A stretch of DNA of 42,159 nt, taken from assembly GCA_934201655.1 (NCBI GenBank), contig CAKPXD010000001.1, forward strand, positions 1 to 42,159. Reading direction: 5' to 3'. A program made the position numbers and the translations under genes. Of the stretch, positions 23,514-32,660 are shown piece after piece. The stretch comes from an uncultured Streptococcus sp. GTDB lineage: Bacteria; Bacillota; Bacilli; Lactobacillales; Streptococcaceae. The notes under the pieces were generated by a model that searched no databases, had not been told where the DNA came from, and was given only the letters and a program-made list of their open reading frames with translations. Every line of letters starts with the position of its first letter. Position 1 is the first letter of the stretch.

Positions 23514-23933
23514 TTAAAATTTTCTATCTAAATAATTTTGCAAAATCAACTGAGCCGCTAATTTATCAATAACTTTTTTACGCTTGTTACGACTAATGTC
23601 TGCTTGCTCAATCAACATGCGTTCCGCAGCAACCGTGGTTAGGCGCTCATCCTGGTACTCCACTGGCAAACCAAAGAGTTCTTCCAGTTTTGCTCCATAC
23701 GCTTGACTCGCTTCCACCCGAGGTCCACTGGTATTGTTCATATTTTTAGGTAAACCAACAACAAAGCGCTCTACCTTATAGGTGTCAACCAATTCCTTGA
23801 GTCGTTCAAAGCCGAACTCTCCTTGATCTTCATTGATTTGGATGATTTCGAGCCCTTGTGCTGTAAACCCTAACGGATCGCTAATCGCTACTCCTACTGT
23901 TTTGGAACCAACGTCCAACCCCATAATTCTCAT
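23514..23933 (-). CDS. ruvX: Holliday junction resolvase-like RuvX (YqgF)
   Basis: 139 aa with an RNase H-like fold. Catalytic acids lie in [18 protein letters not shown] near the start and [13 protein letters not shown] at about residue 98. It is implicated in pre-16S rRNA 5' processing and/or branch resolution. Three bases after ireB and 15 before DUF1292, so one operon. Confidence 0.94.
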   Translation of the reverse strand: MRIMGLDVGSKTVGVAISDPLGFTAQGLEIIQINEDQGEFGFERLKELVDTYKVERFVVGLPKNMNNTSGPRVEASQAYGAKLEELFGLPVEYQDERLTTVAAERMLIEQADISRNKRKKVIDKLAAQLILQNYLDRKF

Positions 23934-23936
23934 TGG

Positions 23937-24203
23937 TTATAGATCGACTCCTTGTCCCTTAAGGTAGTAGCGGACCAATTCTTCAACAATCTCATCGCGT
24001 TCGTATTTACGGATTTGATTTCTTGCGTTATTGTAACGAGGAACGTAGGCTGGGTCTCCACTGAGAACATAGCCCACAATTTGGTTAATAGGGTTATACC
24101 CCTTCTCATTCAATGAAGCATAGACTTCTGTCAATGTTTCACTAATTTCTTTTTTATTGGAATCATCCAATTTAAAACGTACGGTTTCTTCAGTAAATCC
24201 CAT
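23937..24203 (-). CDS. IreB family regulatory phosphoprotein (DUF965)
   Basis: 88 aa, the family length. Begins [14 protein letters not shown] with T4 and T7, the positions phosphorylated by the PASTA kinase IreK in Enterococcus IreB. The conserved [20 protein letters not shown] follows. It links Ser/Thr kinase signalling to the envelope. I chose this start because GGAAAGAGGG precedes it; the longer frame would run back to the promoter's -10. Confidence 0.94.
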   Translation of the reverse strand: MGFTEETVRFKLDDSNKKEISETLTEVYASLNEKGYNPINQIVGYVLSGDPAYVPRYNNARNQIRKYERDEIVEELVRYYLKGQGVDL

Positions 24204-24233
24204 TCTAACACCCTCTTTCCTTAGAATAGTACT

Positions 24234-24262
24234 ATTATAGCACATTCACAGCCATTCTACAA
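24234..24262 (-). promoter_or_regulatory. Promoter of the ireB-ruvX-DUF1292 operon
   Basis: On minus, TTGTAG (24262-24257), 17-bp spacer, TATAAT (24239-24234) preceded by TGC (extended -10). Confidence 0.75.
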
Positions 24263-24300
24263 ATGACACAGCCTGATTTTGCTGATTTTCTGTGACTTCC

Positions 24301-24873
24301 TTACTGGACAGTCGCGCCACTTGCAACTCGATTTTCAATATATTCTTCTGGTTCGTTTTTTAGTAGATTTTCTAATCCCACATTTTTTAAATATTCGCTT
24401 TCGCTTGCCTTTTTAACGTCTAGAACTTGAAAATCATAACTTGTTTTTGTTTCAATCTCGGTTTCACTTAAAAGATTGGTTTCAATGTTAAATCCAGGAA
24501 TTTTACGTGCTTCTTGGACCGATTCATCCTTGTCTTCTCCTTCTTTCAAGGCCTTTTTTGCTTCCTCTAATCCATGCTCTGCAATAAAGTTCTTGAGGTC
24601 TTCTGAAACTTGTCGTTTTTGCTGAATCGTTAAGGTCAAGAACTGTTTGCCCTTATAGGTAATGGTCTGGGTTTGTTGAACCCCATTTTCGTCAGCAGGT
24701 AGAACAAGCGTCTTTGTTACTACTGTATTGTTATTGGCATTTTCTAGGACTGGTAGAGTTGATTGGAGAGCTTCTGTTGTTGTATCTTTAGCAGGTTCCG
24801 CAGACTCTTTTTTCTGTCCACAGCCAGCTAGCAAAAATAGGAGCGCAACTGTACCGATAACTATCTTCTTCAT
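24301..24873 (-). CDS. DUF1307-like lipoprotein
   Basis: 190 aa. Lipobox FLLAGC (cysteine about residue 19), a short Glu/Ala/Lys-rich linker, then a domain with VTKTLVLPADENGVQQTQTI and TYKGKQFLTLTI, as in the YehR/DUF1307 family. A charged helix (EAKKALKEGEDKDE) lies in the middle. Secreted and membrane-anchored, function unknown. It lies between spxA and ireB, about 60 nt after the spxA terminator. Confidence 0.78.
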   Translation of the reverse strand: MKKIVIGTVALLFLLAGCGQKKESAEPAKDTTTEALQSTLPVLENANNNTVVTKTLVLPADENGVQQTQTITYKGKQFLTLTIQQKRQVSEDLKNFIAEHGLEEAKKALKEGEDKDESVQEARKIPGFNIETNLLSETEIETKTSYDFQVLDVKKASESEYLKNVGLENLLKNEPEEYIENRVASGATVQ

Positions 24874-24901
24874 ATTTATTTTTCCTTATTTATCTATCAA
24901 A

Positions 24902-24930
24902 TAAGGCTAGGAGTCACTCCCAGCCTTTAT
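24902..24930 (-). terminator. Terminator of spxA
   Basis: On minus, AAGGCTGGGAG and CTCCTAGCCTT form an 11-bp stem with one wobble and a 3-base loop, followed by a short U-run. Confidence 0.7.
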
Positions 24931-24933
24931 GTT

Positions 24934-25332
24934 TTATAGTGCTGCACGTAAACGTGCTTCTGCATTTTCTACATTGCGGACAGAGCGTGGCAAGAAGGCA
25001 CGAATGTCATCTTCTTTATAGCCAACTTGTAAACGTTTCTCGTCAACAAGAATTGGACTTTTTAGGATGCGTGGTGTTTCCATGATTAAATTAAGCACTT
25101 CATTGACACTCAAATCTTCGATATCAACTCCGAGAGCTTTAGCGTAGCGATTCTTTGATGATACAATGCTCGCAATTCCATTGTCTGTTTTTGTTAGAAT
25201 ATCTAATAATTCTTCTCTAGAAATCCCCTCTTTACCGAGGTTTTGTTCTTTATAACTTAACTGGTGGGCATTGAGCCAGGTCTTAGCTTTTTTACAGCTA
25301 GTACAACTTGAGACTGTATAAATTTTGATCAT
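24934..25332 (-). CDS. spxA: Spx-family redox regulator (ArsC-like fold)
   Basis: 132 aa, normal Spx length. The redox switch is C10-x-x-C13 (SSCTSCKKA). ETPRILKSPILVDEKRLQVGY and the RAFLPRSVR segment are the RNA polymerase alpha-CTD contact features of Spx. Streptococci carry two copies (SpxA1 and SpxA2); I cannot tell which this is. It acts in oxidative stress and, in pneumococcus, competence control. Own promoter and terminator. Confidence 0.93.
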   Translation of the reverse strand: MIKIYTVSSCTSCKKAKTWLNAHQLSYKEQNLGKEGISREELLDILTKTDNGIASIVSSKNRYAKALGVDIEDLSVNEVLNLIMETPRILKSPILVDEKRLQVGYKEDDIRAFLPRSVRNVENAEARLRAAL

Positions 25333-25373
25333 GTACCTACCCCTTTCGCTACATGTTACTATCAGTTTATTCT

Positions 25374-25382
25374 ATTATACCA
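25374..25382 (-). promoter_or_regulatory. Extended -10 promoter of spxA
   Basis: On minus, TGG then TATAAT (25379-25374); the -35 is not recognisable. Leader about 40 nt. Confidence 0.6.
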
Positions 25383-25467
25383 TAAAAAACATCCGACTTG
25401 CGACCTATTTTTAAAAAAATTTAACTTTTTCCCCAGTTTTCTATCTTTTTTCTTGACAAAAACCGAA

Positions 25468-28128
25468 CTATAACCATTCTTTGTACTTCCTAATGTAAAA
25501 TTTCTTAATAACTGTGACGCTAAACATGTACAAGAAAATAATACAGGTTAGGAACAAGAAATAAGGAAGTCCTAATGGAGCTAAACGAAGAATATTTACT
25601 AGCGGTCCATAAGGCAGACTAGTTACGAAAATTGCGGCAACCAAGGTTGTCAAGATTACAAGCCAAGCTGGTCTGCTTTGTACAAAAGGAACTTTTGCCG
25701 TACGAAGCATATGGATAACCATGGTTTGAGACCACATAGATTCAATGAACCATCCTGTTTGGAACAAGATAATAAACTGAAGGGCAGATTCAGAACCATG
25801 AACATAATGATAGCCTGTCATCAAAGGAACAATAATAAAGTAGAGGAAAATAAAGGTCAAAATATCAAAGACAGATGAGATTGGGCCCATCCAAACCATA
25901 AATCGCGTAATGGATTTTGCTTCCCATGTATGGGGTTGTTTTAGGAAGTCTCGATCCACATTATCAAACGGCAATGCCACACAAGATAAATCGTAGACTA
26001 GGTTTAGGACAATGAGATGAACAGGAGCCATTGGTAAAAATGGCAAGAAAATACTTGCAACCAACAGAGAGAAGATATTCCCAAAGTTTGAACTAACTGT
26101 CATCTTAATATATTTGGTCATGTTGGCGTAGACCTTCCGGCCTTCAACGATACCTGTTTCAAGAACCATGAGATCCTTGTCTAGCAAAATAACATCAGCT
26201 GTTTCCTTTGCGATATCTACTGCTGTATCAACGGAAATTCCAACATCTGCCACCTTCATAGACGGGGCATCATTAATACCGTCACCCATATAACCAACGG
26301 CATGACCATTTTTCTTCAATTGTAGAATAATTCGAGCTTTTTGGTCAGGAGACAATTTGGCAAAGACTGTTACACTTTCAACCGCTTCTGCCAATTCTTG
26401 GTCTGTCATTTGGTCGATATCAGCTCCCAAAAGCATCTGCTCAACATCCAAACCAACCTTTTCACAGATGGCTTGGGTTACTTTTTCATTATCCCCAGTT
26501 AAAATCTTTGTTCTGACACCATGCTCAAGCAAAGCTTGGATAGCGGGTGCTGCAGATGGTTTTGGTGGATCCAAGAAGGCAAGGTAACCTGTAAGAATCA
26601 TGTCACTTTCATCAGTCACAGCATAGGCATAATCTTCACGTAGACCTGACTTGTAACCAACACCTAATACACGTAAACCTTGACGGTTTAATTGACTAAC
26701 TTCTGCCAGTACTTCTTGGCGAATACCTTCCGTAATAGGGATTATTTCTCCACGATATTCCACATGTGTCGAAATGGTCAACATTTCTTCCAAGGCACCT
26801 TTGGTCACCATACTAACAACATTGCTATCATCTTTGACGATAACACTCATGCGTCTACGTTCAAAATCAAATGGTAGTTCGTCGATTTTTTGGAAGCTGG
26901 TGTCTAGATTTTGTAGGATAACATGTTCCTTGGCTTCTTTTTCAGTTCTACTGATGATGGCACGGTCCATCAAGTTTTTCAAACCTGTTTGAAAATGTGA
27001 ATTTAGATAAGCCCTTCTTAAGACCGCCATATCCAAATCACCATGGATATCCAAGGGATATTCTAAGACAATCTCATCTTGCGTTAGAGTTCCAGTTTTA
27101 TCCGTACAAAGGATATCGATTGCTCCTAAGTCTTGGATAGCATTGAGTTTTTTGATGACCACTTTTTCCTTGGCCATGATAATGGAACCTTTTGCTAAGC
27201 TGGCTGTAATAATCATCGGAAGCATTTCTGGTGTCAGTCCGACACCCACGCTCAAGGCAAATACTCCAGCCTCTAGCCAGTCCCCATCGGTTAAACCATT
27301 TGTAAAAAACACGATTGGAACCATGACAAGCATCAAGCGGATCAAGAGCCAAGAAATGCTGTTCATTTCACGCTCAAAAGAAGTCGGTTCATCATAAGTG
27401 TTGAGAGTTTGCTCAATTGCTCCCATCATGGTGTCATCACCAACCGCTAGAACCATAGCCGTAGCACTTCCTGAGATAACGTTTGTCCCCATGAATGTCA
27501 AAGATTCTGCTTCTAAGAGGCTATCTACATTTTGACCAATGGCTTTATTTAAAGCTAGCTTTTCAACTGCATCACTTTCTCCAGTCAAACCTGACTGTTG
27601 AACGAAAAAGTCGCGGGATTCAAATAAGATAACATCTGCTGGAATCATGTCACCCGCACTCAATTTCACGAGGTCTCCCACAACCAATTCGTCGATTGGC
27701 AACTCTTGTTCCAGACTATCACGAATAACAGTTGCAGTGTTGACAATCATTTTTGAAAGATTGGTTGTCGCCTTGTCGCTCCGCAACTCTTGGACAAAAC
27801 GGATGCCTCCTGAAATCAAAACCAAGACAACGATAATAATAGAGGTCGTAGGGTCCTCTTGGCCAGGTTTGGCAAGCCAGACGTTTGTAACGAGAGAAAT
27901 AAAGGCAATCACAAGCAAAATAATTGTGAAAGGATTGATGATAGATTCGTAAATCTTTTTAAAGATGGAATCCTCTTGACCCTTGGTAATGGTATTTTCA
28001 CCATATAGGTCACGGTTTTCTTCGACTTGTTCTTGGTCTAAGCCTTTTAGACTTGTATGGTAAAAAGCTAGACTATCTTTTAATGGAGTTTGAATAGCTG
28101 CTGCTAATCTTTCTTTTGTAGTTTTCAT
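25468..28128 (-). CDS. mgtA: Magnesium-importing P-type ATPase MgtA
   Basis: 886 aa, the P3B MgtA type. INPFTIILLVIAFISLV (first helices), IRFVQELRSDKATTNL, actuator LTGES (181-185), GVGLTPEMLPMI (296-306), phosphorylation site D343 in DKTGTLT, hinge MGDGINDAPS, and a C-terminal membrane domain with ILFQTGWFIESMWSQTMVIH. It brings in Mg2+ when the cell is starved. This assignment is supported by the M-box riboswitch in its leader. GGAG lies 5-6 nt before the ATG. No convincing terminator follows. It differs from the P2A-type calcium/manganese ATPase of streptococci. Confidence 0.95.
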   Translation of the reverse strand: MKTTKERLAAAIQTPLKDSLAFYHTSLKGLDQEQVEENRDLYGENTITKGQEDSIFKKIYESIINPFTIILLVIAFISLVTNVWLAKPGQEDPTTSIIIVVLVLISGGIRFVQELRSDKATTNLSKMIVNTATVIRDSLEQELPIDELVVGDLVKLSAGDMIPADVILFESRDFFVQQSGLTGESDAVEKLALNKAIGQNVDSLLEAESLTFMGTNVISGSATAMVLAVGDDTMMGAIEQTLNTYDEPTSFEREMNSISWLLIRLMLVMVPIVFFTNGLTDGDWLEAGVFALSVGVGLTPEMLPMIITASLAKGSIIMAKEKVVIKKLNAIQDLGAIDILCTDKTGTLTQDEIVLEYPLDIHGDLDMAVLRRAYLNSHFQTGLKNLMDRAIISRTEKEAKEHVILQNLDTSFQKIDELPFDFERRRMSVIVKDDSNVVSMVTKGALEEMLTISTHVEYRGEIIPITEGIRQEVLAEVSQLNRQGLRVLGVGYKSGLREDYAYAVTDESDMILTGYLAFLDPPKPSAAPAIQALLEHGVRTKILTGDNEKVTQAICEKVGLDVEQMLLGADIDQMTDQELAEAVESVTVFAKLSPDQKARIILQLKKNGHAVGYMGDGINDAPSMKVADVGISVDTAVDIAKETADVILLDKDLMVLETGIVEGRKVYANMTKYIKMTVSSNFGNIFSLLVASIFLPFLPMAPVHLIVLNLVYDLSCVALPFDNVDRDFLKQPHTWEAKSITRFMVWMGPISSVFDILTFIFLYFIIVPLMTGYHYVHGSESALQFIILFQTGWFIESMWSQTMVIHMLRTAKVPFVQSRPAWLVILTTLVAAIFVTSLPYGPLVNILRLAPLGLPYFLFLTCIIFLYMFSVTVIKKFYIRKYKEWL

Positions 28129-28160
28129 TGGTTTCTCCTATCTGTATGAATAGTGATTTC

Positions 28161-28265
28161 ATACTCAATGAAAATCAAAGAGCAAACTAGGAAACTAGCC
28201 ACAGGCTGTACTTAAGTACGGCAAGGCGACGTTGACGTGGTTTGAATTTGATTTTCGAAGAGTAT
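28161..28265 (+). repeat. BOX element (boxA-boxC, no boxB)
   Basis: Begins ATACTCAATGAAAATCAAAG (boxA) and ends GATTTTCGAAGAGTAT (boxC), 105 bp. It lies in the mgtA leader between the 23-codon ORF and the mgtA Shine-Dalgarno, in reverse orientation relative to the transcript. Typical mitis-group/pneumococcal repeat. Confidence 0.9.
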
Positions 28266-28286
28266 CATACACAGAGACCAATCACT

Positions 28287-28358
28287 TTATAGGGACAGAA
28301 CGACACAAATCAGCGATTGGCTGTGTATGTGCGGTTCTGGATGATCGTCAATTTGCAT
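28287..28358 (-). CDS. Possible 23-aa leader peptide upstream of mgtA
   Basis: Too short for usual gene calling. AAAGGAG lies 7 nt before the ATG, and 23 codons follow: MQIDDHPEPHIHSQS, then LICVVLSL, stop TAA. It lies after the M-box terminator and before mgtA, on the same transcript. Its acidic and proline-rich beginning recalls the enterobacterial leader peptide MgtL (MEPDPTPLP...), which causes ribosome destabilisation at low Mg2+. From codon 10 to 15 the ORF forms the 5' arm (28329-28315) of a 15-bp hairpin whose 3' arm (28283-28266) starts three bases after the stop. Similarity to MgtL is compositional only; homology is not claimed. Confidence 0.5.
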   Translation of the reverse strand: MQIDDHPEPHIHSQSLICVVLSL

Positions 28359-28391
28359 CGTTTGTCTCCTTTCTTTGTTTTAAAACAGCAG

Positions 28392-28416
28392 AAAATCCTG
28401 CCATAAAATGGCAGGA
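28392..28416 (-). terminator. Expression-platform terminator of the M-box riboswitch
   Basis: TCCTGCCAT (28396-28404) and ATGGCAGGA (28408-28416), a perfect 9-bp stem with a 3-base loop, followed on minus by UUUU (28395-28392). It is placed between aptamer and leader ORF, as expected for a magnesium-induced terminator. Confidence 0.85.
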
Positions 28417-28435
28417 CTAAAAAACTTATGATCTG

Positions 28436-28580
28436 TTTTCGTTCAAGCTTTAACTCCATAGGGCGATGTAATGAGCTTAGTCTTGACCTTCGCGACCAGG
28501 ACTGTTGACCAACGAGTAGTGTCTCCACTGCTTTGCGGTAGTCATCCGTATCCCTATGGTAGCCTCACCTACCGTTTTCG
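28436..28580 (-). ncRNA. M-box (ykoK) magnesium riboswitch
   Basis: On minus the transcript carries the M-box hallmarks in order: GGTAGGTGAGGCTACC near the 5' end, a TGGTCAACAG segment in the middle, and CCTATGGAGTTAAAGCTTGAA at the 3' side that closes back on the 5' CATAGGG. The promoter is directly upstream, a terminator directly downstream, and mgtA the controlled gene. Known role of the family: Mg2+ binding compacts the RNA and favours termination, so mgtA is expressed when Mg2+ is low. Confidence 0.9.
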
Positions 28581-28586
28581 CCTTTC

Positions 28587-28615
28587 AGTATAAACCTTTA
28601 ACTAATAAAAGTCAA
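28587..28615 (-). promoter_or_regulatory. Promoter of the M-box-mgtA transcript
   Basis: On minus, TTGACT (28615-28610), 17-bp spacer, TATACT (28592-28587). Predicted +1 near 28580, right at the start of the aptamer. Confidence 0.8.
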
Positions 28616-28632
28616 CGATTTATCTCATTTTC

Positions 28633-29694
28633 TTAGATCACAATCAATTCTTTCGGAGCAAGGGTTAATAATTCGCAACCTGTATCTGTGATCAAGATAT
28701 CATCTTCAATACGAACTCCGTATTTACCTTCAATATAAATACCAGGCTCATCAGTCAAGACCATACCCGATTTAATAACTTCTGTAGAAGTTTGGCTAAA
28801 GTATGGCTCTTCGTGGATATCAAGTCCGATACCGTGTCCGATACCGTGTGTAAAGTATTGTCCATAGCCTGCTTCCACAATGATATCACGAGGGATTTTG
28901 TCAAAGTCACGGAAACCTAAGCCAGCCTTAGCTTGGTCAATCAACGCTTGGTTGGCCTTCAAAACGGTGTTGTAGATTTCTGCTTGTTCATCACTGACAT
29001 GATCTAGGTAGATGGTACGAGTCATATCACTCACATAATGCTCGTAAAGGCATCCAAAGTCCATAGTGATAGCTTCGCCTAGTTCTACTGGCTTGTGCAT
29101 TGGGTGAGCATGGGGTTTAGAAGAGTTGATGCCACTCGCTAAGATTGTGTCAAAAGACAAACCTGCCGCTCCCAGCTCACGCATGCGGAAATCAAGGAAG
29201 TTGGCAATTTCAATTTCAGTCTTACCTGGCTTGATAAATTCAAGCGCATCGTGGAAAGCTTGGTCTGATATTGAACAAGCCTTACGAATCGTCGCAATCT
29301 CTGTTTCATCCTTAATCATGCGAAGCTCTTCAACAAACTGAGTTTGTGGAACTAGTTCCAAACCTTCAAAAGCGGCTTGCATGCGGTGGTAATAAGAAAC
29401 CGAAATTTCATCTTCAAAACCGATACGAGAAAGGCCCATGTCCTTTGCAATCTTTGCGATAGTAGCCAGCTCGTCACGCTCTGCAAAAATCTCAAAACCG
29501 GTAACTTCCTGCTTAGCAGCGATAATATAGCGGGCATCTGTCACTAAGACCTGACGGTCACGACTGATAAAGACTGTCCCATTTGAACCCCAAAAACCTG
29601 TCAAATAGTAGACATTTTTAAGGTTGTTGATAATGATTCCATCTAGTTCTTTTTCTTGCATTTTATCGAGAAATGCTTGCACACGTTTATTCAT
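28633..29694 (-). CDS. M24-family Xaa-Pro aminopeptidase/dipeptidase
   Basis: 353 aa. N-terminal creatinase-like domain (1-~125), then the pita-bread catalytic domain with metal ligands in [20 protein letters not shown] (two Asp), [13 protein letters not shown] (His), LTDEPGIY (Glu) and [10 protein letters not shown] (Glu). It removes residues next to proline during peptide use. Its ATG overlaps the end of uvrA by 8 nt (ATGAATAA), so the two are co-translated. Aminopeptidase and prolidase cannot be separated here. Confidence 0.92.
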   Translation of the reverse strand: MNKRVQAFLDKMQEKELDGIIINNLKNVYYLTGFWGSNGTVFISRDRQVLVTDARYIIAAKQEVTGFEIFAERDELATIAKIAKDMGLSRIGFEDEISVSYYHRMQAAFEGLELVPQTQFVEELRMIKDETEIATIRKACSISDQAFHDALEFIKPGKTEIEIANFLDFRMRELGAAGLSFDTILASGINSSKPHAHPMHKPVELGEAITMDFGCLYEHYVSDMTRTIYLDHVSDEQAEIYNTVLKANQALIDQAKAGLGFRDFDKIPRDIIVEAGYGQYFTHGIGHGIGLDIHEEPYFSQTSTEVIKSGMVLTDEPGIYIEGKYGVRIEDDILITDTGCELLTLAPKELIVI

Positions 29695-32518
29695 GATGTA
29701 ACTTTCCTTTCAAATACTGTCCTGTATAGCTTGCTTCATTGGCAGCTACTTCCTCTGGAGTTCCTGTTGCAATGATGGTACCACCACCGACACCGCCTTC
29801 TGGACCTAAATCGATGATATGGTCTGCTGTTTTGATGACATCTAGATTGTGCTCAATCACGAGAACTGTATTACCATCATCTACAAAGCGAGACAAGACC
29901 TTCAGTAGACGCGCAATATCCTCGGTATGAAGACCAGTTGTCGGTTCATCTAGAATGTAGAAGGATTTACCGGTCGAGCGTTTATGGAGCTCGCTAGCCA
30001 GCTTCATACGCTGCGCTTCTCCACCAGAAAGTGTCGTGGCTGGTTGTCCCAAGGTCACATAACCTAGACCTACATCCTTGATGGTCTGGAGTTTGCGTTG
30101 AATTTTCGGAATGTGTTTGAAAAATTCTACCGCATCGTTGACGGTCATATCTAAAACTTGCGAGATATTCTTTTCCTTATAATGAACTTCCAGCGTTTCA
30201 CTGTTATAGCGGGTTCCATGGCAGACTTCACAAGCTACGTATACGTCTGGCAAGAAGTGCATCTCAATCTTGATAATCCCGTCACCTGAGCAAGCTTCAC
30301 AGCGACCACCCTTGACGTTAAAACTGAAACGACCCTTTTTGTAACCTCGAATCTTGGCTTCATTTGTCTGAGCAAAGAGGTCTCGAATGTCATCAAAAAC
30401 ACCTGTATAGGTCGCAGGATTAGACCTCGGTGTCCGTCCGATTGGACTCTGGTCAATATCTATCAGACGGTCGATATGCTCGATTCCTGTAATCGTCTTA
30501 AACTTACCTGGCTTGTCTGAATTGCGATTGAGTTTTTGAGCAATCGCTTTTTTGAGGATGCTGTTAATCAAGGTAGATTTCCCAGAACCTGACACACCTG
30601 TCACCGCAATGAATTTCCCTAGCGGGAAGCGAGCAGTGATATTTTGCAAGTTGTTCTCACGCGCACCTGTCACTTCGATAAAACGTCCATTTCCAACGCG
30701 ACGTTCTGACGGTACTGGAATCGCACGTTTTCCTGATAGATACTGTCCTGTGATTGACTTACTGTTGCGAGCCACCTGCTTAGGCGTTCCTGCTGCTACA
30801 ATCTCTCCACCAAAGACACCTGCCCCAGGGCCAACGTCGATCAGATAATCCGCCTCTCGCATGGTATCTTCATCATGTTCTACTACGATCAAGGTATTTC
30901 CCAAATCACGCATCTTTTTCAGACTGGCAATCAGACGGTCATTGTCCCTCTGGTGAAGACCGATAGACGGCTCATCTAAGATATAGAGGACTCCTGAGAG
31001 ATTGGAACCAATCTGGGTCGCTAAGCGAATACGTTGGCTCTCCCCACCTGATAGTGTTCCTGCAGAACGAGAAAGGGTTAGATAGTTGAGACCGACATTA
31101 TTGAGGAAGGTCAAGCGGTCCTTGATTTCCTTAAGAATCGGACGAGCGATGATGGCTTCATTTTTTGATAGGCTCAACTGATCAATAGCTTCCAAATGGT
31201 CTGCGATGGAGAGGTCAGAAATTTCTCCTATATGAGGACCTTCCTCTCCTCCCACTCGAACGGATAAGGCCTGATCGTTGAGGCGATAACCGTGACACGT
31301 GCCACAAGTTAGCTCATTCATATAAAGACGCATTTGTGTGCGGGTGTAGTCGCTATTGGTTTCATGATAGCGACGCTTGATATTACCAAGCACTCCTTCA
31401 AATGGAATATCGATATCACGAACTCCGCCGAATTCATTTTCATAATGGAAATGGAATTCCTTCCCATCTGAACCATAGAAAATGAGATTCTTATCCTCCT
31501 CTGACAAGGCCTCAAAAGGCGTATCCATGTCCACTCCGAAGGCTGTCATGGCTTGTTCTAGCATATTTGGATAATAATTAGAAGAGATGGGGTTCCAAGG
31601 TGCTAAAGCTCCCTCACGAAGGGTCTTGCTAGCATCTGGCACTACTAAGTCCGTATCAACCTCTAGCTTGATCCCCAAGCCATCACACTCACTACAAGAA
31701 CCAAAAGGTGCATTAAAAGAGAAGAGACGAGGTTCCAGTTCTGGAACAGTAAAACCACAGACTGGACAAGCATAGTGTTCTGAAAAGAGTAACTCCGAAT
31801 CATCCATGGTATCAATAACTACATAACCTTCAGCGATACGAAGCGCTGCTTCGATGGAATCAAAGAGACGACTACGGATACCTTCTTTGATAATGATACG
31901 GTCTACCACTACATCGATGTTGTGTTGCTTATTCTTTTCAAGTTCTGGAACTTCGGTCACATCGTATACAACCCCATCGACACGGACACGAACATAACCA
32001 TCCTTTTGAATCTTTTCAATCAGCGTCTTGTGTTGCCCTTTTTTCTTACGAATGACAGGAGCCAAAATCTGCAGACGCTGGCGCTCTGGCAATTCCAAGA
32101 CCTTGTCGACAATCTGCTCTACAGACGAAGCCTTGATAGCCCCATGTCCGTTGATACAGTAGGGTGTTCCTACACGAGCATAGAGGAGACGGAGATAGTC
32201 GTTGATTTCCGTCGTTGTCCCAACAGTTGAGCGTGGATTTTTACTAGTCGTTTTCTGATCAATGGAAATAGCAGGACTAAGACCATCGATAGAGTCCACA
32301 TCTGGTTTCTCCATATTCCCTAAGAACTGACGAGCGTAGGCTGATAGGCTCTCCACGTAGCGGCGTTGCCCTTCTGCATAAAGGGTATCAAAGGCAAGAC
32401 TGGACTTGCCCGAACCCGACAGCCCCGTCACCACAACTAGCTTGTCACGTGGAATTTCCACGTCAATATTTTTTAAATTATGGGCGCGTGCCCCATGGAT
32501 GACAATCTTATCTTGCAT
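29687..32518 (-). CDS. uvrA: UvrABC system protein A
   Basis: 943 aa. Two ABC modules: Walker [15 protein letters not shown] and [10 protein letters not shown]; signatures [12 protein letters not shown] and [12 protein letters not shown]; two zinc modules, CPVC...CSEC and CEAC...CEVC. It recognises DNA damage in nucleotide excision repair. I moved the start to [14 protein letters not shown]: the more upstream ATG of the frame lies inside the -10 box. The Shine-Dalgarno (GAAAGAAG) is weak. Confidence 0.98.
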   Translation of the reverse strand: MQDKIVIHGARAHNLKNIDVEIPRDKLVVVTGLSGSGKSSLAFDTLYAEGQRRYVESLSAYARQFLGNMEKPDVDSIDGLSPAISIDQKTTSKNPRSTVGTTTEINDYLRLLYARVGTPYCINGHGAIKASSVEQIVDKVLELPERQRLQILAPVIRKKKGQHKTLIEKIQKDGYVRVRVDGVVYDVTEVPELEKNKQHNIDVVVDRIIIKEGIRSRLFDSIEAALRIAEGYVVIDTMDDSELLFSEHYACPVCGFTVPELEPRLFSFNAPFGSCSECDGLGIKLEVDTDLVVPDASKTLREGALAPWNPISSNYYPNMLEQAMTAFGVDMDTPFEALSEEDKNLIFYGSDGKEFHFHYENEFGGVRDIDIPFEGVLGNIKRRYHETNSDYTRTQMRLYMNELTCGTCHGYRLNDQALSVRVGGEEGPHIGEISDLSIADHLEAIDQLSLSKNEAIIARPILKEIKDRLTFLNNVGLNYLTLSRSAGTLSGGESQRIRLATQIGSNLSGVLYILDEPSIGLHQRDNDRLIASLKKMRDLGNTLIVVEHDEDTMREADYLIDVGPGAGVFGGEIVAAGTPKQVARNSKSITGQYLSGKRAIPVPSERRVGNGRFIEVTGARENNLQNITARFPLGKFIAVTGVSGSGKSTLINSILKKAIAQKLNRNSDKPGKFKTITGIEHIDRLIDIDQSPIGRTPRSNPATYTGVFDDIRDLFAQTNEAKIRGYKKGRFSFNVKGGRCEACSGDGIIKIEMHFLPDVYVACEVCHGTRYNSETLEVHYKEKNISQVLDMTVNDAVEFFKHIPKIQRKLQTIKDVGLGYVTLGQPATTLSGGEAQRMKLASELHKRSTGKSFYILDEPTTGLHTEDIARLLKVLSRFVDDGNTVLVIEHNLDVIKTADHIIDLGPEGGVGGGTIIATGTPEEVAANEASYTGQYLKGKLHHE

Positions 32519-32549
32519 GTTACTTCTTTCTAGTCCATTGTTGCTTTCC

Positions 32550-32558
32550 ATTATACCA
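32550..32558 (-). promoter_or_regulatory. Extended -10 promoter of uvrA
   Basis: On minus, TGG then TATAAT (32555-32550). Its last two bases begin an in-frame ATG (32551), which therefore cannot be the translation start. Confidence 0.65.
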
Positions 32559-32575
32559 AAAAAAGTGAAATTCTA

Positions 32576-32605
32576 TTACCAAAAAAGCCGAATTTGTAGT
32601 ATAAT
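32576..32605 (+). promoter_or_regulatory. Promoter of the corA operon
   Basis: TTACCA (32576-32581), 18-bp spacer, TATAAT (32600-32605), divergent from uvrA. Confidence 0.55.
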
Positions 32606-32660
32606 AGTACGGTGCTAAAAATCACTTAAACACAGAATAGATTAGGAAAGGATAGGAGAT

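Noticed and set aside
28232-28420. 62-codon plus-strand ORF over the mgtA leader
   Set aside because: It reads the BOX and the terminator backwards; the M-box transcript lies on minus and no ribosome binding site is seen.
32519-32551. Upstream ATG for uvrA giving a longer protein
   Set aside because: That ATG overlaps the -10 box TATAAT and cannot be in the transcript.
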